Shown: one piece after another, positions 8,455-20,008 of the stretch
How the letters are laid out: every line of letters begins with the position of its first letter
How positions within the stretch are numbered: position 1 is the first letter of the stretch
Assembly (NCBI GenBank): GCA_009602725.1
Contig: WELB01000160.1
Location: 27,149 to 51,177 of the forward strand
Direction: 5' to 3'
Origin: Spirogloea muscicola
Taxonomy: Eukaryota; Streptophyta; Zygnematophyceae; Spirogloeales; Spirogloeaceae
Length of the DNA: 24,029 nucleotides
Made by a program: the position numbers and the translations under genes
Notes under the pieces: generated by a model
The model's input: the letters and a program-made list of their open reading frames with translations, nothing else
Database searches by the model: none
What the model was told of the DNA's origin: nothing

Positions 8455-11400
8455 ATGACGGTCGTCAGCAGCGCCAGCGGCCTGCTGGCCATGCTGGACG
8501 AGGAGCAGGACGCGCTCAAGGTGCACGCGCTCAAGAGCCTCGACGGCCTGGCGGACCAGTTCTGGGCCGAGATCTCCGCCAACATCTCCAGCATGTGCGC
8601 TCCTTCGCCGCCCCCCGCCGCCGCCGCCGTCGCGCCCGCCGTGGATGGCGGCTGGACTGCCGTTGCTGTTGACGAGGCATCGCTTCGTCGCTCGTCAGTC
8701 CGGCGAGCGGCGCGCTCGCCGGCCGGCCCTGACCGACGAGGCCCCGGTGTGTTCAGCGAGAGCCTGTACGAGGACGAGGGCTTCGAGCGGCGGGACCTCG
8801 CCGCGCTGCTGGCCTCCAAGGTCAGCGCTTGCGCCTTTGCAGGAGCAGGGCTTGATTCTCGGCAGCGGCTTATGTGGCGGTTTTTGTCCAGCCGGTGGTT
8901 GTCATAGCCGGTTGATTGCGCTGCGCCGGTCGTCATGCCGGTTGGTGCAACGCGACCGTCAAACGGCGCTCTCAGCCCGACGGCGACGCGGGCGCTGCTG
9001 ACGGCGGCCGCAGGTATTCTACCACCTCGGCGAGCTCGACGACTCCCTCACCTACGCCCTGGGCGCCGGCGCGCTGTTTGATGTCGCCGACGGCTCCGAG
9101 TATGTCCAGACGCTCGTTGGTGAGGCGCCTGCTGTCGTCCTTTCGTTCATCTGTGGTTCGCCTCAGGCTGATGATCATCAATCAAGATACGACTCCATGC
9201 ACGGCAGGCCAGGGCTGCTTTTGATGAGGGCTTGTTACCATTGTCGAGTGATTTGCAGCAAAGTGCATCGACGAGTACATCAGTCAGAGCGTCAAGGCGT
9301 CGGAGTCTGCGGAGGAGGCGCCGCCTGCGGATCTCCGCCTCGTGGCCATTGTGGAGAAGATGTTAGACAGGTTGCCAGGATGATCCTCTGGAGATTGCAA
9401 GCTGTCTTGCTTCTCTGCACCATCGTAACCTGTTGTATGATTGCCTAGTGTCTGGCTTACCAGATGAGGTGCTGGACTACCGGATGAGATGCAGACGTTC
9501 CGTGTTGCATGCAGGTGCATGGATGATGGCCAGTTCCACCAGGCAGCAGGCATCGCCCTGGAGTGCCGGCGCTTAGACAAGCTAGAAGAGGCCATCCTAA
9601 GGAGCGATGACGTGTCCGCCATGCTCTCCTACTGCCTCCGTGTTTCCCAGGACCTTGTCAAGCGGCGGGAGTTTCGACATAAGGTTGAGTCATGGGAATC
9701 GACTCTGTTCATTAGCCAGTCTTAACGTGGTGGCCTTAGTGTGGTAAATTGTGGCATAACTTGGTTTTTGTAGGATGAGCCGTCGCCGCATGCATGCTTG
9801 GTCTCTCACTCACATGTCCTTGGGAGAGGCTGCGCAGGTCCTCCGCATGCTGGTCAAGCTGTACCAGCAGTCCCACACGCCCGACTATGTCAACATCTGC
9901 CAGTGCCTCATGTTCCTTGACGACTCAGCCGCCGTCGCGTCAATCCTGGACAACCTTCTGCAAGGAAGTCTGGTACTTGTCATGGAACTTCAAGTCCCCT
10001 CCGTGTGGTTGCCTAGGCAATCTGGTTGTGGCTGGCTAGATTAGTGCTGATTGGATCAGGGTGATCAAGTCACCTCCACATTACGCAACACTTAACAATT
10101 GATACATCGCACTAGGCATAACAGCAATATCCATCTTCTTATCTTCCTTACCGAGTGTACTTTGCATCTGCTCTGTCTGCTGGAAGCCTTCGTATTTGTC
10201 AGTGTATCTGACTTCCTACTGTGTGTATGTAGGAGGATACGCTGATGGCATACCAGGTTGCATTTGACCTCTTTGAGAACGAGTTTCAGCAATTCCTCCT
10301 TAATGTGCGTGATCGCCTACCAAACCCCCGTTCCGCTGCTCCAAGTGGGCCTGGCCCTTCCCCCGCTCCCACCGAGGCCCCCGAAGCATCGGCAGCCGAA
10401 GCCGAGGCCGAAGAGCCAGTGGCCATGGACACAGACGAGGCCGGTCGTGACAGCAGACGGCAGCATCTGGATGCATCCAACCTGGCGGTCACTGAGGACG
10501 CAGCTGCAGCTGTGAGGGCTGCAACTGAGCCTCCTGCAGCCTTTGATGAGTCGACAATGACGGCTACGGAGCCAAATGCTGAAAGTGCCACAGAGCCTGC
10601 ACCCACCACCTCCAACATTGGTAGCACGGCCCCTGCTTCCACCAGCGTGGACATGGAGCAGGAGGAGTCGCCAACATATGTTGAGCGTATGGCAAAGCTG
10701 AAGGCGATCCTCTCTGGCGATACACCCATCAGCCTTGTCCTGCAATTTCTGTACAGCCATAATAAGTGAGCACCTGACGACGTCTCAAATACTGTCCAAG
10801 GCAGATAGTACTTGTTGCGATCGAGCCACAACAATCATATCTAGTATGAACGTGCTCACAGTTTGGCAGGTGGTATTGGACCTCTGGCTCTGTTTTTGAG
10901 TTGTTCTAGCTTGTTCACTTGCAGTAACAAGCTGCTAATTATACCGCCCTTATCACACATTGAGCATGCTTTCACTAACTAAGGACACAACATTGTGACG
11001 CGATTGTAGAGCGGATCTGCTCATCCTCACCAACACCAAGCAAGCAGTGGAAATGAGGAATATTGTGTGCCACAGCGCCACCATCTTTGCCAACGCTATA
11101 GTCCACGCAGGCACCACAGTAGACACGTTCTTGCGCGACAATCTGGTGAGTCCTTACCCTCTTGCCCAGGCTTGTGCATGGTTGACTGTACATTGCATCA
11201 GCATCAACCTTCTTGAAATGTCTCTGAGGTGATGCCATTAATTAGTCAAGTGCTTGCTTGAGTGCAGGATTGGTTAAGCCGGGCGACCAACTGGGCAAAG
11301 TTTTGCGCGACAGCTGGTCTGGGCGTGATCCACAGGGGGCACTTGCAGCAGGGGCGGTCGTTGATGGCGCCCTACCTCCCGCAGAACGGCGCCAGCGGCA

Positions 11401-14400
11401 GCCCGTACTCGGAAGGTGGGGCGCTGTATGCGTTGGGCCTCATCCACGCCAACCATGGGGAGGGGATCAAGCAGTTTCTTCTGGAGAGCCTCCGTAACAC
11501 GAGCAACGAGGTGCGCTCAGAAGAAGGATCACATTGTCATGGACAAGGGAGAAAGGGTGGTGTTGACATATTTGTCACTGTGATCCAGCAAGCAAACCAG
11601 AAGTCGCAATCCGTCCGTTGGCTTGCAAGTCAAAGGAGGTAGTTCAGTAGCACTGCGGGGATTCATCATTGCGTGGGAATCTCAGAATATTGCTGACGTT
11701 GTTGGGGATTGTGGTCCTGCTGACGACAGTAGGTCACCATCTGGCAATGCACCCGATACTTAGTGAGCTGAGGTCTCACTTAGTTTCCTGGAGTCCTCAT
11801 CTGACTGCAGGTCACACAGCACGGGGCCTGCCTGGGTCTCGGTCTCGCAGCAATGGGTACAGCAGACGACGAGGTATATGAGGACGTCAAGCAAGTCCTG
11901 TACACAGACAGTGCAGTGGCTGGCGAGGCGGCAGGCATCGCCATGGGGCTCCTCATGGTTGGCACCGCAAGCGAACGTGCTGGGGAGATGCTGGCCTACG
12001 CCCACGACACGACGCACGAGAAGATTATCAGGTACATTGCCCTGGGTGTTGTTGGCATTGTCTTGGCCATCATTGATTGCATAACCACTGGCGCATCTGC
12101 CACTGCTCTGAGCTGAGGTATCCCTAGTAAAATTCTCCTTGGATAAGGCAAAAGCAAGCTACGCACGTAGTAGAGGCAAGCCGGTATCCCACATTATCAA
12201 TAACTCGTGCCACAGCTAAAAATTCACTAATGTCATTTTAATTCATGAATCGGCAGCAATCTCACTGCTCTCTAAGTGGCAACATTGTGCAGGGGACTGG
12301 CTCTGGGGATTGCTCTTGTGGTATATGGTAGGGAGGAGGAAGCGGACACTCTGATTGAGCAGATGACACGGGACCAAGATCCGATTCTGCGATATGGCGG
12401 CATGTACGCCCTGGGTATGGCCTACCGAGGTACGGCCAATAACAGCGCCATCCGTCGGCTGTTGCACTTTGCCGTCTCGGACGTCAGTGATGACGTGCGG
12501 AGGGCCGCCGTCCTTTCGCTTGGCTTCGTTCTCTGTGCCCAGCCTGAGCAGGTACTTTCTCAACTTGTGTACATTGTCAGACATTGACAAGTATTGCTTG
12601 CCGTAAGCTCCAAGCACTGTATTTGTCTGCCGATGCAAAGTCTGCCAAATGCAATGCTTCGTCTCAGTCAGCTTTGCACTTGTGCGAGACTATTCTAAGA
12701 TCAAGGTGTTGACGAGGCTCTCAAGCATCACCTATACTGTCTTGCTTTTATCTCGCTGTTCCACAGACACCTCGGATCGTGTCACTGCTCTCTGAGTCGT
12801 ACAACCCGCATGTGAGGTATGGTGCGGCCATGGCCGTTGGCATCTCGTGCGCGGGAACTGCCTTGCCAGAAGCTGTGGACCTCCTGGAGCCTCTCACCTT
12901 GGACACGACAGACTTTGTTCGACAGGGAGCCCTCATTGCCATGGCCATCATCTTGCAGCAAACTACGGAGGCCCGCGAGCCTCGTGTGGGACACTTCAGG
13001 TATACTGGAAATTGTCTTGAGCGTAGCACTTGGCAAGCACAGCAGTCACTTGCAATGCTCCAGCTTAGCTCTAACATTCTCTATGTGCTCGCAGGCGTCA
13101 ACTGGAGAAGATCATTCAAGACAAGCATGAAGACACAATGAGCAAAATGGGCGCGATCTTGGCCACGGGAATCTTGGATGCCGGCGGACGAAATGTTGTA
13201 GTCAGCCTTCGGTCGCGGACGGGCCATGACCGAATAACTGCCATTGTGGGCATGGCCGTGTTCACTCAATTCTGGTACTGGTACCCACTCATATACTTCA
13301 TCAGCCTTGCTTTTGCCCCAACAGTTTTCATCGGCTTGAACGCGGACATGGAGGTACAATGCACAGTCAACACTATGTTTGCATCTAGGAGAAGTCTACT
13401 TGCAGAGTGCTAAATTCTGTAAGACCCCTACATTGTCAAATGTTGCATTTCATACTTAAGCAGGCCAAGTTGGGAGCGACTTTTCAGGTCAGCTTTCATA
13501 AGTTGGCGAATGCTGACAATGATTTGTATGTGCCAGCTTCCCAAATTTGAGTTCCTGTCAGACGTGAGGCCATCGATTTTCGGGTACCCTCCACCTGCAG
13601 CAGCCCCTACGTCGACAGCAGCAACCAAGATGCCAGCAGCAATTCTCTCCACGGCTGCCCGCCACAAGGCCAAGGCCAAGAAGGACGCTGAGGCCAAGGC
13701 AGCGGCCAAGAAGGAGGAGCGGGAGAGGTGGCGGGCCGCAGCCATTGCTCGGCAGAAGGTCGCTGCAGACGCTGCCAAAGCCGCTTATGCTGCTAAGCAC
13801 AACATGGAGGCCAAGGACGTGACAAACGATCACCTCCTTGGCGCAGGCGCTGAGAGCTCCAAGGACGCGAAGAGCGATGACATGGAGGTATAGGGTCATT
13901 TCACTTATCACCCCAGGCTTGAAGGCTCCTGGCAAGTAGCACCTCAACAGATAGGTGGCAGCTTCTGACACTTACATCTGGCATCGAAAAAGAAGCTCAT
14001 GCTCATGACAGGCCAGCCATGCTCCTCGTGGACTCTACCGCTGACCTGAAGACTGTGGCTTGACTTTTGTCGATCAGTGAGGGCAAGTGAGGTCATAGAA
14101 GTATCTTACTGTTTGGAATCTGAGAGTACGATGTTAGAAGTCTCATATAAAGACACCACTCATTGGTTGAGCTACACAGACGAAGTTTGGACATCACGTG
14201 CAAATTGACACTCAGGTGCCGGATTGGCAGGTCGAGGCAACGGCAACGGCGACGGCGCGGGAGGGCCCGCCGGCACGGGAGGGCCCCCCACCTAAGCTCA
14301 AGAGGTCAGGCCCGGTGACAACTGCTGAACATACCTCAGAGACGCTGTCCAATCCGGCGCGTGTGTTGCCAGCGCAGGAGCCATTCATCAAGTTCTATCC

Positions 14401-14626
14401 GCACGGGCGCTACTCGCCGCTCAAGAAGGTGCCGTCAGGCTTTGTGATGCTGCACGACCTCACCCCTGGCGAGCCCCAGGAGATCATCTCATCTGCGGCG
14501 CCAGCGAACGTCACTCCCCCGCCGCCTGCCGCCAATGACAATGGCAGCGGCCCCTCCACAGTCGCCCAGGAGGACATTGAGGATGCCGTTCCGCCCCCTG
14601 AGCCCTTCGAATATACTCCCAATTAG
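8455..14626 (+). CDS. RPN2: 26S proteasome regulatory particle non-ATPase subunit RPN2 (PSMD1)
   Basis: RPN2 is the largest base scaffold subunit of the 19S regulatory particle and helps bind ubiquitin receptors. Fifteen exons, all GT-AG: 8455-8594, 8757-8820, 9014-9119, 9259-9370, 9515-9683, 9838-9972, 10233-10765, 11010-11145, 11268-11510, 11811-12031, 12293-12551, 12767-12999, 13095-13353, 13537-13887, 14216-14626. They total 1,124 codons including the stop, giving 1,123 residues, longer than the roughly 950-1000 usual for the family. The N-terminal helices are clear ([43 protein letters not shown]). PC-type repeats follow from about residue 466 ([45 protein letters not shown]). Next come a Lys/Ala-rich segment (about 900-960) and the conserved C-terminal [18 protein letters not shown]. 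The extra length comes mainly from a low-complexity insert at about 274-387. The first intron is supported because its removal restores ISSIESLYEDE. Confidence 0.97.
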
Positions 14627-15353
14627 AGTGTGGAGTTTAGTCCTCTTGGCAGCCCACCTGAAGCTCCAGGAGCACCGCATGTACTGTATGCTCCTTGTGG
14701 CCCCGATCATTCATTTGCAAAGAGTTTAGATGATGGCTGCCATTTTTTGCGGTGGAAGTGAGGGGCTGCGGTTGAAGCGAACTTGAGCTTTAGCTGCTGT
14801 TCTGACCGGACTGCTAAGGAGATAGGGCCGAAGAGCCAGCTGTATCTGGGCGGTCTGACAGTCATGCCTCTAAGGTGGCCCCACACTCCCACCTTGCAAC
14901 AACTCGGGTTGGCTCCACTGATGGCAGCTTCTATAGTAGTTATATCAATAATAACGCACATGCCCAGCGCATGCACTGCGTGCTTGTAATGTGCAGTGAC
15001 ATGTGAAGCTTAGCTATGCACTTAGAAAGGTGGAGTGTCTCAGTCAAATCAGCAGGGCATCCATGTCTCAGTGTGAAGTCCCATTGAAAGCTAGTTAGTG
15101 TGTTTCCCTTCTTTTGGATTTTGTCCATTCTTTTTTGGCTGGCTTCTGCCAGCCCCTCTCTTCTCTGGGCGAGCTCATCTTCATCGAAAGGCCGTGGATA
15201 CTGGCCACAGTAGTCTTCCAGTGACACTCAGAAGACTTCCACTTTAGCCTCGTTAGTGTCAGAATTGCCCGTGGTTAGCCTGTGTCATCCCCACAAAAGG
15301 TGGCGGTTACAGAAGCAGTGGCGGCGGCCGCGATAGCGTCGGCTCTGTTGGCC
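14627..15353. other. Intergenic region between RPN2 and DCAF4-like
   Basis: This contains the RPN2 3' flank (a TGTAA motif at about 14984-14988 could be an algal-type polyadenylation signal) and the upstream region of the next gene. Repeat copy F is at 15113-15185. I see no convincing gene here. Confidence 0.6.
15113..15185 (+). repeat. Hairpin repeat copy F
   Basis: Closely similar to copy E. It holds a perfect 7-bp hairpin with a tetraloop, GGCTGGC-TTCT-GCCAGCC, at 15137-15154, preceded by six T and followed by CCTCTCTTCTCTGGGCGAGC. It lies about 200 bases upstream of the proposed DCAF4-like start, mirroring the position of copy E before RPN2. Confidence 0.8.
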
Positions 15354-18300
15354 ATGGCCGCTGCCGGACGACTGGAGCTTCCGGGGTTCTACTTCGACGA
15401 AGCCCGCAACCGCTACTTCCGGCTGCCCCGCGGCGGTGGCAGCGGCGGCGGCAGGAACGCCAGTGGTGGCGTCGTCAGTAACAGTGGCGGCGGCAGCGAG
15501 GTGATAAGCTTGCTGCCGCTGTGCCGCCGCCACTGTCGCCGGTGGCTGCTAGGAGCCGAGGAGTCCCCTCAGCCCCTAACCCAAAACCCAAAAGCTTAAA
15601 CTCCACTGCTGCCGGCAGGCTATCGGCGGCCGGGAGGACGACAGCGGCAATGGCGCAACGACGTCGTCGTCCGGGCGCGACAGCGCTGCGCCGCCGCTGC
15701 CGCTGCTGCGGCTGCTGCAAGACCGCGAAGCCAGAGGCCGTTCCGGCAATGGGTTCCAGAGAGCCGTTTTGGAGACCCAGGCTTCGAGCCCTGAGGTAAT
15801 GATGTTTTGTCAACTTGAAGTCGTCACTGCAAGGAGGCCATGTATGGTCAGCAGAACCAATCAATTAATAGTTGTTAGTTTATCAACACATTATGTTTTC
15901 TTATGCTGGAGTTCCTCGTCTTGCTGGTTCACAATTTGGCTTGTCAATTCGTAAAGGCGCCGGCGCGAGAACTGGCAGGTCTGGTGGTTCGAGCGCGGGC
16001 AGGGCGCAGCCGGCGACGTGGCGCTGGTGTGGGCTCGCATCCCCTGCCAGTCCGATGAGGGCGCCCAGCTGCTGCCTGCGCTCGTCGGCTGCGGCACCAA
16101 CGGCCTCTTGCGGTTGGCTCTCCCTGGCCACACCCGGCTGCACCCTAACCCTAACCACTATTTCTTGAACCCTAAAGCCTTGATTGTGCATTTGGGCCTA
16201 AGTGCTGATATTCTGGAACCCATCCCCTTGGACAATTCATGAGCTCTCAAGAAGCTCTATTATCTGAACTGTTTGCTAGACACTATTTGCAAAGCAAAAG
16301 CTTGTGTACAAGCACACAAATCATAGCAGGCTCATGTTTATCTATTTTTCTAACTTTGTGGGCCTTAATGTAGTCCCATGATCTTGGACCTTAGAAGGCC
16401 TACATCCTTATGCATCCGACCTCCAATGGCAGCTTGGCTAGCCGGCTAGTCATGCTCTTCCTTACACTCCTCATTGCTTGATCTTAATTCCTTGTGCCGA
16501 CTGCTGCAGGCAGTGGTTCCCATGCAACGAGGCGGGGGTGTGGGAGCAGCGGGAGGTGCTGCGGCCCAGCAAATGGCCGCAGGAGTGCAGCCAGGGTTTA
16601 GACGGCGAGCGCAGGAGGCCGAGGTCCGCAGCCACCGCTGCCGATAACAAGGCTCTACGTGACGAGAGTGGGGGCTCCGCAGCGGCAGCAAGAGTGCAGG
16701 AGCCACTCCTCAACTCTGGGTGGGACCAGTACCTGGCCGCGCGGCCGAGCTCCCTGCGCAATGCTAGTGCGCTGGGTGGCGACAGCGACGACGGAGGCAA
16801 CGAGCTGCTGTGAGTGCTTTGCCTCGTTGGCTTTGCCGCAGCTGCTGAGCCCATCTGTCAGGCTGCTGTCGTAACACCTAAAATCTTACCCCTAAATCCC
16901 AAGTTGGCTTACTAGTGAATCTTGGTTCATGGGTTATGTAAAAAACATGGAGACAGGGCCCAAACTAGGTGTTATCTTTTGGGAGTAGTATCTAGGGGGC
17001 AACTCAGGCTGTGTGAGTTGCCATGATCAAGAAAGTGCAAGTGAAGATGTGGTTGTATCCCGCTACCTTCCTCTTGCATCCTAGATTGTCAGCCATCAAG
17101 ACAGATCCTACATAAGGCATAAGCAATACGTGCATTAAGTTGACACTAAAGACTTAATTGGACTTACTCCTTGTCTCACCCCTCCCCCCATGTTTCGAGT
17201 CTCAGCCTAAATGATGGCTTGGCTTGCCAGTATTGGTAACCTGTTGAACCTGAGATCATCTGGCCCCCCCTCCCCCCTTCTCCCGCTGCTTGGCGCAGCG
17301 TGACGACGCTGGGCGAGGGCGAGGAGCCGGCAGCGCTGCAGCTGTTCCGGCTGGAGGTGCGGCCGCCGGGGGTGCTGCACCCCAGCCTGGAGCAGCGCAG
17401 CCTCGTGAGCCGCCGGAGTGTCGTGGCCACCTCTCGCAACAGCATCTGGACGTGCGAGGTCCAGCCGGGCGGTACTCGGGCTGCCAGCTTGGGTAATGAT
17501 CGCTAGATTATCTATGTTAACTCCCACTATGTTAATAATCCTTACTCTAAACCTCAACGCCTCACAGTGTTAGATGTCCTTCGCCTTGGTGAGCTCTGCG
17601 ATTGAGGTTGAGGTCTCTCGTGCTCTTCGCAATGATGGTGTCGCAGGAACGTCGGGTGGTGCGCAGCTGGTGGATCTGGCCACCAAGGGGACCCGTGCGC
17701 TGTGCGCCAGTGCGAGCGCGGTGCTGGCTCAGCAGTTCGACCTTGTCGTAAGTCCGCCCTGGGCCTCGCCTGTGCTGTCCATGCTTGCACCAGACTGCAA
17801 AAGCGAGCTGCATGAAGAGCTTGTGCTGATCAAAACAAGACAAACAGTAGCCTTTAATCTACCTTTGACAGCAGATTACTGTATCACCTTGTCGAGATGT
17901 ACCACCCTGACTAGCACACTCTTTGGATTGAAGAAGCAGGTTACGTGTATGGTAGCAGCAATTAGTTGACGTTTAGGAGAGTAGTTTGCACGTTGCAAGA
18001 CTGGCTGTGGACTCAGTCATGTCTGACCTGACTCACGCTTTGTGGCGGGGGGTGCCTAGGACGGCCTGCACAGGGCAATGTCGTACTCAACGGCTTCCGC
18101 AATGGCATAATATCCACCATCGACTTGCGACTGCCGCCCCCGCGCTCTCAAGCTGGGCAGCCAGCGGGCGTCAAAGTGCGGAGGTTGCAGAGGGGGTCTC
18201 GAGGCAGGGGAGGCGGCCATAAGACGGTTGTGATGGTATGTTATAACATCACTATCTTCGGGCTTTGATACCCCAAGTCCGTATAGACTTTGCCATGGCT

Positions 18301-20008
18301 AGAGTAAAGGACCTGGGCATCTTCATTAACAACATATGGAATCAGTATTGAAGATATTATCTACTGCAGCTGCAAGCTCAAGAATGTCCCCATTGCTGCA
18401 TGCTTTGAGGGACCGCTCAGTGCCTTGCCAGAAGGCCGTCACTTTCTCATGTTTGCATTAAGGATTATACATTCTGTACTTTGACGTTGACCAACTCTGA
18501 TAGAAACCCATATTTGCTCGCCTGCTGTTGCGATGTCCAACTTTGGTCGTAAGTGTGGCGCGGTATGTGGTGTTCCCCAGAGCGATCGGATGTACTGCAG
18601 TCATACGGCCATTATGAGGGCCCCATCGGCAGTTTGTAGGTACAGCTGACACAGCACCTAGACAACTACTCTTGTTGGTCTTGCATGTTGCTGACATAAA
18701 AACTTGTCAGACAAGAATACGTGCACCTATGTGCAATCTGTTGGACGGACAGAGCTACACTGCATGACCAGGCTTTGACCAGCACTTGCTGAGGTCCCAT
18801 CTGTAAACAGAGTGTTGTGCCTAATTAGAAGTTCAGGCAGCAGCTCAATCATACGCAGGCACCCTCATAGTTTGGCATGGCTACTTTAGGAGATGTGGAC
18901 CAGCTGATCAGTGTCTACTGACATACCTTGGCAGCTTGAGGGCTCTGCGGAGGGACGACAGTTACCTGGTCAGCAGCTCCATGGACGGATCTGTGAGCTG
19001 TTGTCTCTCCTTCCTCTGCCCGCAACATTACTGCAGACAGCTGCATGCTCCAACTTCAAAAGATTACTAGGCTCTCACATTTACTCAGCCTTTGACCTGA
19101 TCAATGATAGATCTCTGCGGGTAAACCTGTATTCTGGCAATCGTAACTGACCACACATTTCCACCGACTCCACTACTGCGCTCGAGCAGCTGTTGCTGTG
19201 GGACAGGAGGTGGAGCAAGCTGCCAGTCCTCAGCTATGAAGGCCACGTCAACTCGCACTCCTTCTTGCACCTTGATCTCGATCAAACAGAGACCCTCCTG
19301 GCTTCAGGTGAAGCGGCTGGCCTTCTCTCTTGCATGAGAGGTTCTTGGGTTTGCTCCTCCATTGCTCCTGAACTTGTATGCTATGAGTAGATCCAAAGCC
19401 CATGTCTCACCTGACCCTAACTCTTGAGACAAACCTTGACATGGCTTGAAGGTGGCGAGGACTCTGTGGTCCGGATCTGGAGTGCGACCTCAGGCAAGCT
19501 GCTGAGGAACGTGCAGGGCTTCCCGGCGCCGGTCTCCTCAGTCTGCTCTCCCTTCCTGCCAGGTAGAAGCCCCACTAAGAGCGAACTCTTCAACAAATGC
19601 TCAAGCGTCACCCAACGTTCCCTAACCCCCGTAGTCCTTGCGCCTCTAGTCCTTCCATCACATTTCAACACTTTGTGGACCCTGCTTGGCAGACCTGCAT
19701 TGTGTTCATACTTGCGTGTCCCCAATGTAGCATCTCCCGCATTTCTGATACACATCACACTTTAGACACCAGAGCACTTCAATCCTTCTGAGCCATAGGC
19801 GCGACTCTAGGGGTGTAAGCCCCTTCTGGCAGTTCTTGATATACTTCATGTAGAGTCCTTATTGGCAGTCGCTTCAGATAGCGCAGAGCTTGGGCTGGAG
19901 CTTGCGGGCCTGAACGACTTCGGCAGGCCGTGGACGTTCTGGCTCGGGTCCTCGGCGGGCCTCTCCTATCTGTGTGGCTCCTCTGCACCCTTGGGATCTA
20001 CAACATAG
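15354..20008 (+). CDS. DCAF4: DCAF4-like WD40 protein (putative CUL4-DDB1 substrate receptor)
   Basis: Twelve exons in phase: 15354-15500, 15619-15795, 15979-16112, 16510-16809, 17299-17492, 17647-17747, 18074-18235, 18601-18635, 18935-18992, 19190-19307, 19452-19562, 19878-20008; 555 residues. The N-terminus carries the DCAF4/WDR21 signature LPGFYFDEARNRYFRL. Later exons give WD40 blades: VLNGFRNGIISTIDLR, DDSYLVSSSMDGSLLLWDRR, LSYEGHVNSHSF and GGEDSVVRIWSATSGKLLR. The WDRR ending of one blade fits the WDxR (DWD) box that contacts DDB1, so a role as substrate receptor of a CUL4 ubiquitin ligase is inferred. The start is the ATG nearest the signature; an upstream non-coding exon is possible. 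The least certain junctions are the acceptor of exon 3 (15978, or alternatively 15969), exon 4, and the 35-nt exon 8. Residues encoded by exon 4 are poorly conserved in my reading. Confidence 0.85.
15575..15596 (+). repeat. Telomere-like motif in DCAF4-like intron 1
   Basis: CCCCTAACCCAAAACCCAAA on the sense strand, inside intron 1 (15501-15618). Its CTAAC lies about 40 bases before the acceptor and could be the branch point. Confidence 0.6.
16141..16176 (+). repeat. Telomere-like tract in DCAF4-like intron 3
   Basis: Sense-strand CACCCTAACCCTAACCACTA, followed shortly by GAACCCTAAAG, within intron 3 (16113-16509). It lies about 350 bases from the acceptor, too far to be the branch point. 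Confidence 0.75.

Noticed and set aside
8594-8756. A 54-residue insertion near the N-terminus of RPN2 if exon 1 is read straight through
   Set aside because: The stretch is bounded by gtgcgc and ttcag. Removing it restores the conserved ISSIESLYEDE sequence, so it is an intron with an open frame.
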